A DNA stretch of 64,000 nucleotides from positions 11,791,188 through 11,855,187 of the forward strand of contig CM034101.1 in assembly GCA_019914945.1 (NCBI GenBank), written 5' to 3'. Shown one piece after another: positions 34,954-46,772 of this stretch. Under the pieces are notes generated by a model. The model saw only the letters and a list, made by a program, of their open reading frames with translations. It was not told the origin of the DNA and made no database searches. The position numbers and the translations under genes are program-made. The stretch is from Typha latifolia. Lineage: Eukaryota > Streptophyta > Magnoliopsida > Poales > Typhaceae. How positions within the stretch are numbered: position 1 is the first letter of the stretch; each line of letters starts with the position of its first letter.

Positions 34954-34962
34954 GTTAGAAAG

Positions 34963-35403
34963 GAACAAAGAAACCCTAGAATTGGGCAATCATATAAACA
35001 CGTGTGGCGGTCCCACGCGTGACATCCTCTGAAAGTTTGACCTGTCTACTGAGACCAGTTACGGTTCTTTTGGACACCCATCCGGCTAAATTGGCAAACC
35101 TTTTCGATTGCAGCAAAGTGGCAAACTCTTAACATTAAAAATGCTCTCTGAGAATATGCATTGTATTTATACTCTATATGAGCTATCTTAGGAATTAAAG
35201 TAGCTTCTTAATGGAAAGAGAACAATATTTGAAACTATTAGTAAGAAAAAAGATTTTAAAAACAGAAGGTCATGGCTCCTCCTTGGATAATGTGGCTCTG
35301 CCATGACCCATGCTTATTCTCCATTTCATTTGGTTTCATTTAGGGTTATCTCTTCCTCCATAAGCTCCATGGCAATGGCAAGGGTGTACATTGCTTTTTT
35401 GTT

Positions 35404-35448
<45 letters not shown>

Positions 35449-35990
35449 GCCCACCATTTGAACCTCATGAAATTTCAACTAATTGTTAGTTGCCATTGGA
35501 GAGGAAAATAAGAGAAAGCAAGTTAAGTTGGTGCAAGAGCAGCAAGACCCAGAAGTCACAAGAACAAACACTTATTAATTAAATTTGATACGTGATTGAT
35601 GTTCATGTTTGGCAAAAGATTGGACTGCCATAGATGAAGATATTTATGTAGATAATGGTGCATATGTATTTGGCAATCCATGATTAATAACTATTAAGTA
35701 TCGCCCGTGCAAGCTTTGGTTTGTTTATTTTTAGTTCCAGTTTGATTTAATCATTTTTCAAATTAGTATAGTTAGTAAGTTAATATGGTAGTAAAGTAGA
35801 GGTCCGGAATTTAAATGCCATTAGGACTATCTATTATTGAAAATATAAAACCTCCTTAGTTTCACTTAAGAAAAAAAAGAAGAAAGGAAACCGAAATAGT
35901 TTTCAAATAAAAATCTCCAACTTATAAAACAGTCTTATAAAAAAGAAATGGTAGAATGGGAGATTAATAGAATAAAGATCACTCAACTCC
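34963..35990. other. Intergenic DNA with a TA/GA microsatellite
   Basis: A (TA)n run at 35404-35422 passes directly into (GA)n at 35423-35448. The rest is AT-rich with no supported gene. Confidence 0.6.
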
Positions 35991-35998
35991 ATAAATAG

Positions 35999-36395
35999 TA
36001 GGGGTCAGAGCAGCTTAATCAAGCTTGAATTGAAACTAATTCCAAGCATAAATCTGTGATCAAGCTTAAATTGAAATTATTTTAATTCGAGCTAATTTTG
36101 AGGTCATGCTCGAGCTAGAGCTTAATTAAACTGATCGATAAGCATTTTTAAGACTTAATTAGTTTAAATTAAAGTTTGAGCATGATCAAACATGAATTAA
36201 ATTAAGCTTATTTTTAGGCTTGAATCAAGCTTAAAATAAGGCACAATTTAAAACTATAAACTAATAGAAATATCCATGTATTTAGAAAAGATAGGATTAG
36301 AATTTAAAACTAAACCTTACAAGATCAGAGTACATAACAATATAATTAAATAAATATTAAAATAACAGTAGTATATTATAGTGAAAGTATTACTC

Positions 36396-36428
<33 letters not shown>

Positions 36429-36562
36429 TATTATTTGGAGCCTACTCATGATCAAGCTTATTTTGAAGATTAAGCTCGGTTAAGCTCATCTTCAAGCGAA
36501 GCTTGATTAACCCTTTTCGAGCCGATCTCAAGTCGGCTTGATTATTTTTGACAACCCCACTA
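35999..36562. mobile_element. Degenerate hAT-like repeat rich in AAGCTTGA words
   Basis: It starts TAGGGGTCAGAGCAGCTT and ends GACAACCCCACTA, an approximate inverted match (TAGTGGGGTTGTC). AAGCTTGAAT/ATCAAGCTT words repeat towards both ends, resembling subterminal repeats, and a (TA)n run sits at 36399-36424. No 8-bp duplication was found. It resembles the GAGCTCGAGC-rich repeats at 52784 and 54811 in layout. Confidence 0.45.
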
Positions 36563-36654
36563 TCTAGCAAAACTCTAAACTTGGATCCCTTTCTATTATC
36601 TTTATTGAAGCTATTTGTTAACCCCCCATAAGTATGTAAACCTTCGAAAATAAC

Positions 36655-37675
36655 TAGGTTCTTCTACACATATTGATGTGGGCATATAACTCTAGCGGTA
36701 CCCGACGACACAGGGTTAGGGTGTTTGTTGATGAGCCGAGGGCTCTTGATTCTCCCACTGAGGGCGATGATGATTTAGAGAGAGTGAGATATGGGCTTAC
36801 AATCGAGGTCCTTTGTCTGAGACAACTGATCACATGTAGTGTCGCCATACACGTGTAGGTGGTATTACCGCTAGATGTGTATATATCCCCCTCGATCCCC
36901 TCGATGTATGAGATGATTAATGGTTATGTGATGGATGATTATTTCTTGAGAGTATTTACTCTGTGTGGTGAATAGCTCGGTGAGCGATGATAAGTATGAT
37001 TAATGCTTTGGTAAGCATGAGATGACTAAACTACTCTTTTATTACTATACATAACATGTGAACACTATGATTGAGATGCGTACGAATAAGAAATTGTATC
37101 AAGCTTTATATCTGGGTGGACTTATCTTGATACGTTAGGAACTAGCATGTTCCAAGATAGTGACTGGTAATCTTTATCGATTGCATGGATTTAGTAACTC
37201 ATGTTAAGTCACTTCAACAAGCATATTGTTATTGCTAGCAAACATAGGCATACAATGGATATACACATGCGATTTTATTATTTTAGATTCTATGGATCCT
37301 ACTCGCTGCGCTGTAAGCTCACCATCTCGTGGTGGCATTATTTCAGAGCTAGGAGACGTAGGTGCGGGTCGCGAGGAGTAGCTGCCTTTCTTTCTTTCAG
37401 TATGTCTATTAGCTGTATTAAGCCCCTACGAGGGCGTTATAATTGATGATGTATTTTGGACTTTAGCATTGTATTTTGGATGTATATTTAGAAGGCTTGT
37501 TGTGGCCTGTGGAACTTGTATTCAAACTCTTATGATTAAGTTTATTTATAGTGAATTTGTGTTGTTGTGTGCCTTGTGAAATCTTTATACTGACAGGTCA
37601 TGTCATGCACCGCGTGGGGGGATTTACCCACGCGGTTTACACGTGTATTTGGATGTTTGGGTATTTCAGAGCTAC
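36655..37675 (+). mobile_element. LTR-retrotransposon LTR fragment, gypsy-like
   Basis: The segment around 37310-37380 (CTCACCATCTCGTGGTGG, TTTCAGAGCTAGGAGACG, GGTCGCGAGGAGTAG) has the wording typical of the 3' part of Tekay-type gypsy LTRs in plants, from memory of the family. The 3' end CACGTGTATTTGGATGTTTG resembles the end of the LTR at 145-1871 but lacks a clean TG...CA border. No internal genes are seen. Borders are approximate. Confidence 0.45.
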
Positions 37676-37746
37676 TAACATTTAAAAGACTTTGCTTCTC
37701 CCCATGATGGAAGATCCATTATCGCTCAATCACTTATTGTTGAGAT

Positions 37747-38085
37747 ATGACTTCCTCAAGCTATTATGAGACTCTTTTCTCTCTTTGTTGTGCCTATCCT
37801 CACTTCCATCATTCCTCTCTGCTTATTGCTCCCTCTAGAGGCAATGCTCCATTTGGTCTCACTTTTGTTCGGTTGCTAATCACCTTGTTGGTTCATTTTG
37901 ATAGAAGTTTTTGGAACGAGAGGAATCATAGAATCTTTTGGATGGATGCCCTAATCATCGGTCTCTATATCTCTCTCTTGAAGATCTAAAGACAGTAGAG
38001 GCTTTTCTTTGATGATATTTTGGAGTTGGTTGCTTTATAATTTCTCCCCTTCTTCACCTCTCTTTGTTCTCCATTCTTTTATGAA
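37747..38085 (+). pseudogene. Possible 3' relic of a LINE ORF2
   Basis: The frame contains FDRSFWNERNHRIFWMD, which resembles the W..W.ERN.RIF motif near the end of plant LINE ORF2 (zf-RVT region). The rest is weak and there is no poly(A) tail or target duplication. Low certainty. Confidence 0.3.
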
Positions 38086-40108
38086 TAAAATATAATTATG
38101 CTTGACCAACTTTTCGGAAAAATATGCAAGTAAATTACTAATTTTAAAATCTCTTTGGTAACTATTTTCTCCATGTTGATCTCAAAATCGTACATAGAAT
38201 TTGGTGTATATCTTTGCAATAACTAACCTCAAGAATCTTGATTTTATTTTGTTTTCTAGTTTTGCCTTTACAATGTTAAATTTCATAAATAGTCACTGTG
38301 CCAAAAAAATTGTATTTAGATAGTTAAAAGGGACATCATAAGATTTTCAATTCTCTCAAAAATAAATAAACGAATAGCCCTAGCAGAAAATTGAAGATCC
38401 GAAAGTTGTTGCTCGGGAACAAATTTATACATGCTCCAAAATATTCTTTCTTCTTTTTTTCTTTCAACATACAGTAACTTGATCTATCACTTAACCCCTT
38501 CATGCATGTTCAAACAAAGAGAAGAAAAGGAAACGGAGTACTTGATTATACAATTATGATCCAGAGAATGGACAAAGAATTACAGATTCCTAGGAAGAGG
38601 GACAAATTTAAGAGACATCTATTCAGAAAAAGTTGCATTAGTGGTCTTTGTGGGGGCCAGCCACCATAAAGAAGAGGAGATCTCATTGATGCAATAAAAA
38701 GCTGAAAACTAGTTGAGCTTGATGACCACAATTTTGAATCAAATTATGAGAAGAGTTGGGTTTATAGGATACCAAGGTACACTTGAAATGGGGAACACAA
38801 GAAGTTGTACCTACTCTTCTAAGTCTGAGAGAAGTTGAAGGTGGGGGCAGTTGAAATGTTAAATTCTATAACTTTTTTTTTTTCTCAGCCAAGGGGAATT
38901 GGAAAGTTGTATATTTATATATATGTATACCCATCTTTACAAGTGTTATTGGGTGTGTTCTTCCACTATTTAAATGTGGAAATTATTGGGCACTGTTTTT
39001 TTTTTTTAACGCATAGTAAAGTAGCTTTGCCTGACTGTCTCAAGAATTGCCACTTCCCATGGTTAAGTGGCCAACAAGTACACATGACTGAAACTATGGC
39101 AATGTTGGGAGGTAATGGCTTCCAGGGAGGTAAGGCCATGCACAAGCTTCTATTCTTCCAATCAATGTGCAGTCATTAGCGGGCCCAGCATTTCTTCCTT
39201 TTTACTCAATAGGACAGCTCTGATTATAGAGATGATCAAATGATTTCAACTTAATTTGTAGCTAGATGTTATAACCCAACTAGGATTAGATGTTACATAG
39301 CGATATTAAGGTCAATTTTTTGAGGTTGATCATTAGAGTTAATACTTTTGTTGCTTGTTTTTGGGAGGACTATGTCCTAGCGATTAGCTCTTTGGAAGGC
39401 AAATTTAGAATGTTCCAGTAAAGGTAAACTTCGCACTATCTTCAGAACTTTGATTAGTCTTAGACATTAGTCTTCTTATATCCTATGAGAAGGGTTTATT
39501 TAGGTTAATTTTTGGCTATATTCTTGAAAGTTCTAAACACACCCAAGAACCCTTATTTAAACTAAACGAAGGTTAAAACAGTTACAAACCATATGCTCAA
39601 TTGACAGATGCTATAGTAATTAATTTTTCAGAATTAAAAACAACTAGAATCTCTTTCAATGTTTTAGTATAATAGCCGTATATAGTTGTTTCTTATATAC
39701 GTCGCAAGCTCTCTTTCATCACTAGGTTTTGGCCTATCCCTGGGCCTCGATTACAAAACATAGACAAGTTAACAAAATAACACAAACGGGAACATCACCC
39801 AACTAAATGTGCTTGTGGTTATCATAGCATCAAGGGCCAACATATCACTCAAATCTTTTTTATTTTTTTTGGAATTAGGCAAGCAGATTAAAGAAAATGG
39901 CTTGGCTTGGCTTGGGTTGGCTTGCTCCTCCTCGTTGTCCTTCGAAGCTCCTTGAGTGGAAGAATCTCAAATGGGCATAAAATAGAAGCAGTGAAAAGGA
40001 TGGCTTAAGGATAGCTAAAAAAATAATGAAATCTGTAGGCCATTAAGCAGACCAGCCTAATAAACTACTCATCAAAATATGATGCATAACTCTTCTTCTT
40101 CTAGTGTT
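38086..40108. other. Upstream region of the LOB-domain gene
   Basis: No gene seen. GAGACA at 38612-38617 and TGTCTC at 39036-39041 match the canonical auxin-response element in both orientations. About one such hexamer per 2 kb is expected by chance. A GGCTT-repeat patch (39901-39924) and long T runs are also present. Confidence 0.4.
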
Positions 40109-40114
40109 TATAAG
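40109..40114 (+). promoter_or_regulatory. Candidate TATA box of the LOB-domain gene
   Basis: TATAAG in the context GTTTATAAGC, 110 bp before the ATG. Position and sequence suit a plant core promoter; the transcription start is not known. Confidence 0.4.
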
Positions 40115-40218
40115 CAAAGCAGGTAGTGCAGCCCCCCTAGCTAGATAACACAAGCTTGCAAGAGGAAAAACAAAGAAATAAATTGAGCATCAGCATCAGC
40201 TCCTGCAGACTAATTAAG

Positions 40219-41006
40219 ATGACAGGATTAGGGTCTCCTTGTGGAGCTTGCAAGTTCTTGAGGAGGAAGTGTGTAAGGGGGTGTGTCTTTGCCCCTTACT
40301 TCTGCCATGAGCAAGGCGCGGCCCACTTTGCGGCCATCCACAAGGTCTTCGGTGCGAGCAACGTGTCCAAGCTCCTCATGCACCTCCCGGTATCCGATCG
40401 ATCTGAGGCCGCCGTCACAATCTCCTACGAGGCGCAAGCCAGGCTCCAAGACCCCATCTATGGTTGCGTTTCGCATATCTTTGCACTCCAACAACAGGTA
40501 AGCAACCCGTTTGATGATGTTGATATCTATCTAGGTCTTAGTTTGTTTGATCTTATCTTCAATTCTTCACTTGATATATCTTTGCCTTGGGTTTTCAGGT
40601 TGTGAGCCTTCAAGCACAGCTAGCCTCTCTTAAAGCTCAAGCAGCACAAGGGCATGGGAATGATTCTACTACAAATAAAGCTCCTCATTACCAACAAGAT
40701 GGATTACACTCTCTCTTTCCAAAAGCAGATGGAAGGATTACACCACCTATGCTTCCAAACTCATTGGGGAATACGGATGACATGTCGAACTACTACAGCA
40801 GTGGGAGTTCTGAATCCAATTACATGCAATCCTCTCAGGGATACAATCCCTATTCCATCATGGCGGATGAACATTTGTCTTTGGATGTTGGTGGAGATAA
40901 CTCTTCCTTTGGTGCAGCCTCTCTCGAGATGCAAGGAGGTAATTGGAGGTACCATGACATGGAGGACCTTGAATCAGTTGCCTATGCTTATCTTCATCGA
41001 TCATAA
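40219..41006 (+). CDS. CRL1: Class I LOB-domain transcription factor, CRL1/ARL1/RTCS type
   Basis: Exons 40219-40497 and 40599-41006 join in frame to 228 aa; the intron has GT-AG ends and sits directly after the FALQQQ motif, the usual site. The LOB domain (about 6-105) has the zinc-binding C-block [15 protein letters not shown] (C-x2-C-x6-C-x3-C), the GAS block around [14 protein letters not shown], and a coiled-coil heptad ([14 protein letters not shown]) with Leu spacing for dimerisation. The start [12 protein letters not shown] and the C-terminus [13 protein letters not shown] match what I recall of rice CRL1/ARL1 (…SVAYAYLNRS), a nuclear, auxin-induced activator needed for crown and embryonic root initiation. 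The middle is Ser/Gln/Asn-rich and likely carries the activation function. An upstream in-frame ATG at 40156 is less likely because CRL1 relatives begin at MTG. Confidence 0.93.
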
Positions 41007-44000
41007 GAATGCAAAATCGATGTCGGATATCATCACCAAATTTTGATCTAAGTACTACGATTCGACATGCGTGAAGCTTTTACTACAAGAGATTCATGTT
41101 AACCTAGTCATTGTTAGCAGCAGATGGTAAGGTGTGTCACTGTACTAATACTGAACAGAAATAAAAGCTACAAGGTAACATATTCCCTTTATCCATGTCA
41201 TTTGAGCTGCAAATAGAAGAAAATCTCCATTCTAGAACTAACTGTTCTTATATTGGACAATCTTAGCAGGTGTAATTATGTGTATATTACCTCGATTCCA
41301 AGATATTAAAGATCATCAGCAAGAAATAGATTATAAAAATCAACACTTTGATTTATTGAGCTTCTTTGATTTTGAAGCTACTAACGGAAGAGATAATGGA
41401 GAATTAATAAACCTAAAAAAGAATGACCAGAAGAACTTACTTCTAATCTTGCAACTCTATGGAGTTCCAAATTTAATCGAAAGAATTGTCTAATGAAATA
41501 CTAAAGGACATATTTTGATCAAAAAGAGAGAAATACTAAGACATACACACTCAGTGTAATCTTGTTTCATTAGCATATTTATTTCATGGAGGAAGATAAT
41601 GCCATTGCACTGAAGTACATAACTTTTAGATTCTTAAATCCATTAATAGTTGTTCATCATTATGTTGTGGATAAGCATCAGTTTTCCTGAACCGCCTTTT
41701 TTTAACCTTCCCTTTTTCCCCTAAAACTTTGTGGATACGCATAAAATATACTTCAGATATAGTGTTTTCCCCAAAGGAGTATTAATATTCTTCTAAGAAT
41801 ATTGACATCCTTTATCCAAAGCATATGATAAGAGTGTAATGTTCTTTAATTTTACATTAATGTTCTGTGATTATATCTTTAAGTGCGCATTCGAACAGAT
41901 AGATTACATAACATGACAATTCTCCGAATATTCTCGCCAAATGTAAATTAGTTCTTGCTTCTAAATTCCTGTTTTCTTTTTAGAGAAAATGAAGCAGTTA
42001 ATTCCTGCTACATTAGTGATGCTATCTTTCTAGGAAAAAAAAAAATAGTCACCCCCAACCAACTAGTGAGTAAAATTAGGTATTATGCAGGCCAGAAAGT
42101 AGTATAAACCTAAAAGGATATTAGCTTTTGTAGGTTTAGACAACCCTTTACAACCAACAATAATGTGCAATAATGAAGTAGTACACTTCAAATAGTTATT
42201 AAGGTACAAGTTTTATTGTTAAAATTTATGCTTTTCAGGAAGCAACAGCACATAGAACAACAGAATATTAGTGGATCCATGAAGGATTGATTGCTGAAAG
42301 GTATCCAACCTACTTTGTCATAAGGTATGAGGAATATAAATTTGAGTACACCTGGACAGTGGACATACGAAGTTGCCAATGATTGGTCTCTGCCACAAGG
42401 AACTGCAGTGGTGCACATATTGCCATTATTTATCAAAGGAGTTGCAAAGATCATTATAGGTACTTCCACTATGCAGTATGATGGATAAAACCCTAAAATA
42501 ATTTTTTGATCTTAATCAAGATTCTTGTGCAAGATAATGTTTAGGTAACTTTGTAGTGGAGATAAAATCGAGTCAAAGAGGTCTTAAATAAAGATATTGT
42601 AACCCCATTCTACCTCAAATTTGAATAAATTCAATACTAATATAGCTATGCTAATTTTTATTACTAGTATAAGTTATTCTTGTGTTCCCTTATAAACTAG
42701 TATAATATGTAATAACTATACTTAATGTGATATAAAATTAAAATGATAGTTTAGTAAGTGATTAAAACACCCTTTATAATGAATAGGTCAGAGAATAGAG
42801 AAAGAAAAAAAAGGAAATAGAGAGAGTGATTGAAATGTTCATCGATTGAACTGATGTCTTTTCCAGAGCAAAATAGTAATAGATAAATACAAAAATATTA
42901 GATGAAAAAAAAGATAGGAGAGAGAAATTGGTATTAATAAACTAGTATTAAATAAGTAGTATTAGTATTAAGGAGGTTTATACCAAAATAAGAATTTTCT
43001 TATGAGTTCCTCATGCCTATTCCTTCTCAAAGAGTTTTCATTATTTATCAGGACTCAAAAGGGAGCATGATTATAAAGACACTCTTAAGTCTTATGAGGA
43101 CAAGGTAAGCCCCAACATTTAAAAGAGGCCTGATCTGCACATTGAGACCCAGTTTAAAGCATCTGGCTCAAAAGCTTTGAGCCCTTGGGTTCATGCCCAG
43201 TGATATATATAAATCCTATTAAATTTGGCCATTTCTTCAATGTGATAGCTGTTTACAGTTTCCCATATTTTTATTAATAAAGGAAGTATCTTCCCTCTTA
43301 GATTTTAAAGTACAAAGATTAGAAAGATCATCAGTTTTCCATTAATTGTTTTTTAAACTCCCCCACAGTCTGATAATTTTAAAATATGAAGGTACAAAGG
43401 ATCCTATGGCAGGAGAAAGTCAGTTCCCTTATCCACCATATTTGATACTCTCGTGATATATCCTAATCACTTCCACCACATTATCCAGGGTCGATATCAT
43501 GATATACAACTAATTAATCCATAATCTTAAGTTAAAGAGATAGGACAATAAATATCACATCCCAACCATAACAATATAATAATTTATTACATGCTCAAAA
43601 TTATTGGCTTGAAGATTTCCATTGCCTTGCTGAAGCATAGTTTTGAGTTCATTATAGATGACCAAAGATCGACTACACATTTTCTTTGTTAAGACCAATG
43701 TGGTAGTCCCACCATTCACCATCCATCCAATTTTGAAAGGAAATTTTGAATGAGTAGTATTGCGATGGCTGGTGCAAAATAGGACGAGAAATTGTATGCA
43801 AAGAAAAGGTTCTTCAATCCTATCACCTGCATATGAGAAGTAGGACTGCTAACTTTATCTTTAGCATAAGCCTTCAAGTTCATCCAGATTAGCACCAAAG
43901 CAAATTAACTTGATCATGTGAGCAACGAACTGAGTAGAATTTCATTCTTTATACATACACTATAGAAGTGTTTTAAGGGGAAAAAAACACCAAAGAGGTA

Positions 44001-44183
44001 ATCCTTTGTTAAGCAAAGGTATTTACAGGGAACAACCCAAAATTTGAACCGCACCAGTTGTGTTGATGCTTATCAACCACCAAAATGCACCGACTATTAA
44101 GAGCAATTCACTACTCTTATCCCAATATCTGCCATCACTTGGTGACGAAAAATATGATCAAAAGCACCAGGGTTGATCTTCAC
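41007..44183. other. Intergenic region between LBD and PARP1 3' ends; one possible MITE
   Basis: The two genes converge here. No supported gene. The segment 42633-42969 has AATACTAATA and TATTAGTATT at its two ends with inner ACTAGT words, suggesting a 337-bp MITE without a clear target duplication (confidence about 0.35). The right-hand part near 43900-44183 is likely the PARP1 3' UTR. Confidence 0.4.
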
Positions 44184-46589
44184 TCACCTCTTGTGATGGA
44201 ACCTCACCTTCAGCAGGAACTGCATCTTAACCTGCCATGTAAACCAACTTTGAGACCTAAGCATGGCATGCGGGCACCGAAAAGTGGCACCAAGAGAGGC
44301 AGCAAAAGATATATGAAAACCAAAAGCATGAAAGAAAAGAGCCTAAAGGACCTCGTACTGAGATTGAGCTATGAATGGATCAATTTTAGACAAGTTAAAA
44401 AAGTAAGGAAATTTACATATGACACCCTATCTTATAATAAATTACGATTTACACTCTATATTTTTACTATTTATAAATCGAGTTCTATAATTTAACGAAT
44501 ATATACAGAAAACATCTTACTATTAGATGTATTAACTAAACTTAGCTAAATCTCCTAAATTAAGTTAACTAGAAAGATTATAAAAATACCCTCAGTTAAG
44601 TTATACTTAACCTATACTCAACTCAATCCAACCCAACCCAACCTATACCCAAATCTATCCCAACCTAGAACAATTTTTGTGTGGAGGAAAAGATTGGTTC
44701 TCTTTATAAAAACCACAAACCCAAGCTATGCCTAAATGAAAAATCTACAGGCTATATCTAAAGAAAAATACCAAATCTAAACTACATCTAATGTGTGGAG
44801 AAGAGTTGCTAGACAAGAAAAATTTACCTTTTCTTGATTGCAAGAAACAATCACGTTGTACCCTAAAAGAGAGGAAGAGAGAAGAAGAAGAAGAAGAAGA
44901 AATAGGAAACAAGGAATAGGGAAGAAGATGAAGAAGGAACTAAGGATATTTTAGTTATTTTCCAAAAAAAAATAATTAAATTCGATGAAATATTTTCATC
45001 TGTCCAAACTATGTTAGTTCAAATCTGACTCATAGTGTTTTCTGCACATAAATTATAAGGTTAGATATTTACGTATAAATTATAATTTCGTTAAAATGCA
45101 GGTTGTTATATGTAAATTTTCCTAAAAAGTATTCTCCACCAACCTGAGCTGTATTATAGACAATGTATTCATTGTAAAGTAGCTCTGAAGCTCGGATATT
45201 TGATGGAACTGGTTTACCACAAGGGACAGTGACTTCATCCTTCCAATTCACAAACTCAGATTCCAGAGGCACAGTTTTGCCCAATCCTTTGGTAGACTGC
45301 TTCCCTTTTGGTGGTTTTTCCATATACTGCAGCAGGAAAGTAACATGTTCCACATTAGCACAATAAGACTTTTACAGTATCATAAAAGGCATCAGCAACT
45401 GTAACACAACACAGCAGATAGATGGTAACACCAAAGCATAACATTTAACTGTTATAAGATGTTTGTACCAGGACCAATCCAAGTAGGGAAACACACTGTA
45501 AGAAGCAGGGCTCTAAAAAATCGGTTTCAGTATCTGGTATCAGTTGTTGGGTTAAAAAATACGTATAGATGATATCAGCCATTGTATCGGTCATTTCAGT
45601 TTCAAACAATATAATTCCCCAAAAACTAAGATACAAAAGATAGGAAATTCCTAAAAGTTTATAAAAAAAGTAGAACAATAAGAAAATTTAGATGACAACA
45701 TAAGATGGCAGTAATACAATACGAAGAGTGAAAATACTAAGAGTCTAAGAATAACTTTGAATTTCAAATGAATTCAGTAAATATCTGTGCCCATCATCGT
45801 CACTTTTGCAATAGAGATGCTCAGAAGCCATCTGCGAATGAGGCTAACAACCACTATTGAAACGCAGGTGAACGTAGGGGTGTTTAAAGTATAGATAAGA
45901 AAAAGGTAGAGTGAGGCAAGAAAAAATAGTGAGAGAGAGAGAGATGCAGAAAAAATGTAAAATAGGGTACTCGAGATAGATCCAACTTATGACCAACTCA
46001 TAACTAAAATACTTTACAAACATATTTTTATGTATACATCCATATGATGGTACATATTAGCCGACATAGTGATACTAAACCGATACAGTCGATACTGGCT
46101 AACATGACCAATAATGGATCGCAACCAAAGGAAATTTTGGTTTCGGTAGATCAATAATATTGATATCGATCTGATACTTCGAACCATGGTGGAAATAAAC
46201 ACAGTCCAAACTATTTCCAAAAATATGGAGCCAGACACAATACAAAAAAATGTTCACAATTTTATGACATCTTCCTAGATGCAGCTTAGGCTCATACAGC
46301 CATCAAGAAACAAAAATGTCTCTAGCATCCACAGGAGGGAATAACAGCAATCTTTGGTCAAATCACAAAACAAATAAACTTACAAGTTATGTGAATTGTA
46401 GAGAAGAAGTCAATATTCTAATACTTACAGTTGCTTTCTTGAGTTCATACACCTCCCCGAGAGCAACCTCACTAAGAAGCATCAATCCAACCGGATCTTT
46501 TCTGTCCACGTAGCAATATTGTGCACTCTTACTCACCAAGTCAGCAAAGTAAACACCTTTGCCAAACTATGAACCAACACAACAGCAGC

Positions 46590-46627
<38 letters not shown>

Positions 46628-46695
46628 AAAATGCTAGTGAGTCTCACACTATATGACTATGCACATCTTCACCATGCAGCAAAATCATACCAAAC

Positions 46696-46772
<77 letters not shown>

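Noticed and set aside
35268..35308. GGTCATGGC…GCCATGACC hairpin as a possible miRNA precursor
   Set aside because: The stem is 9 bp with a 23-base loop, too short for a plant pre-miRNA, and matches no miRNA I know.
42188..42469. 93-codon minus-strand frame
   Set aside because: No recognisable domain, AT-rich codon use, and no conserved motif.
44085..44495. 136-codon plus-strand frame over the PARP1 3' end
   Set aside because: It is antisense to the last PARP1 exon and its 3' intron.
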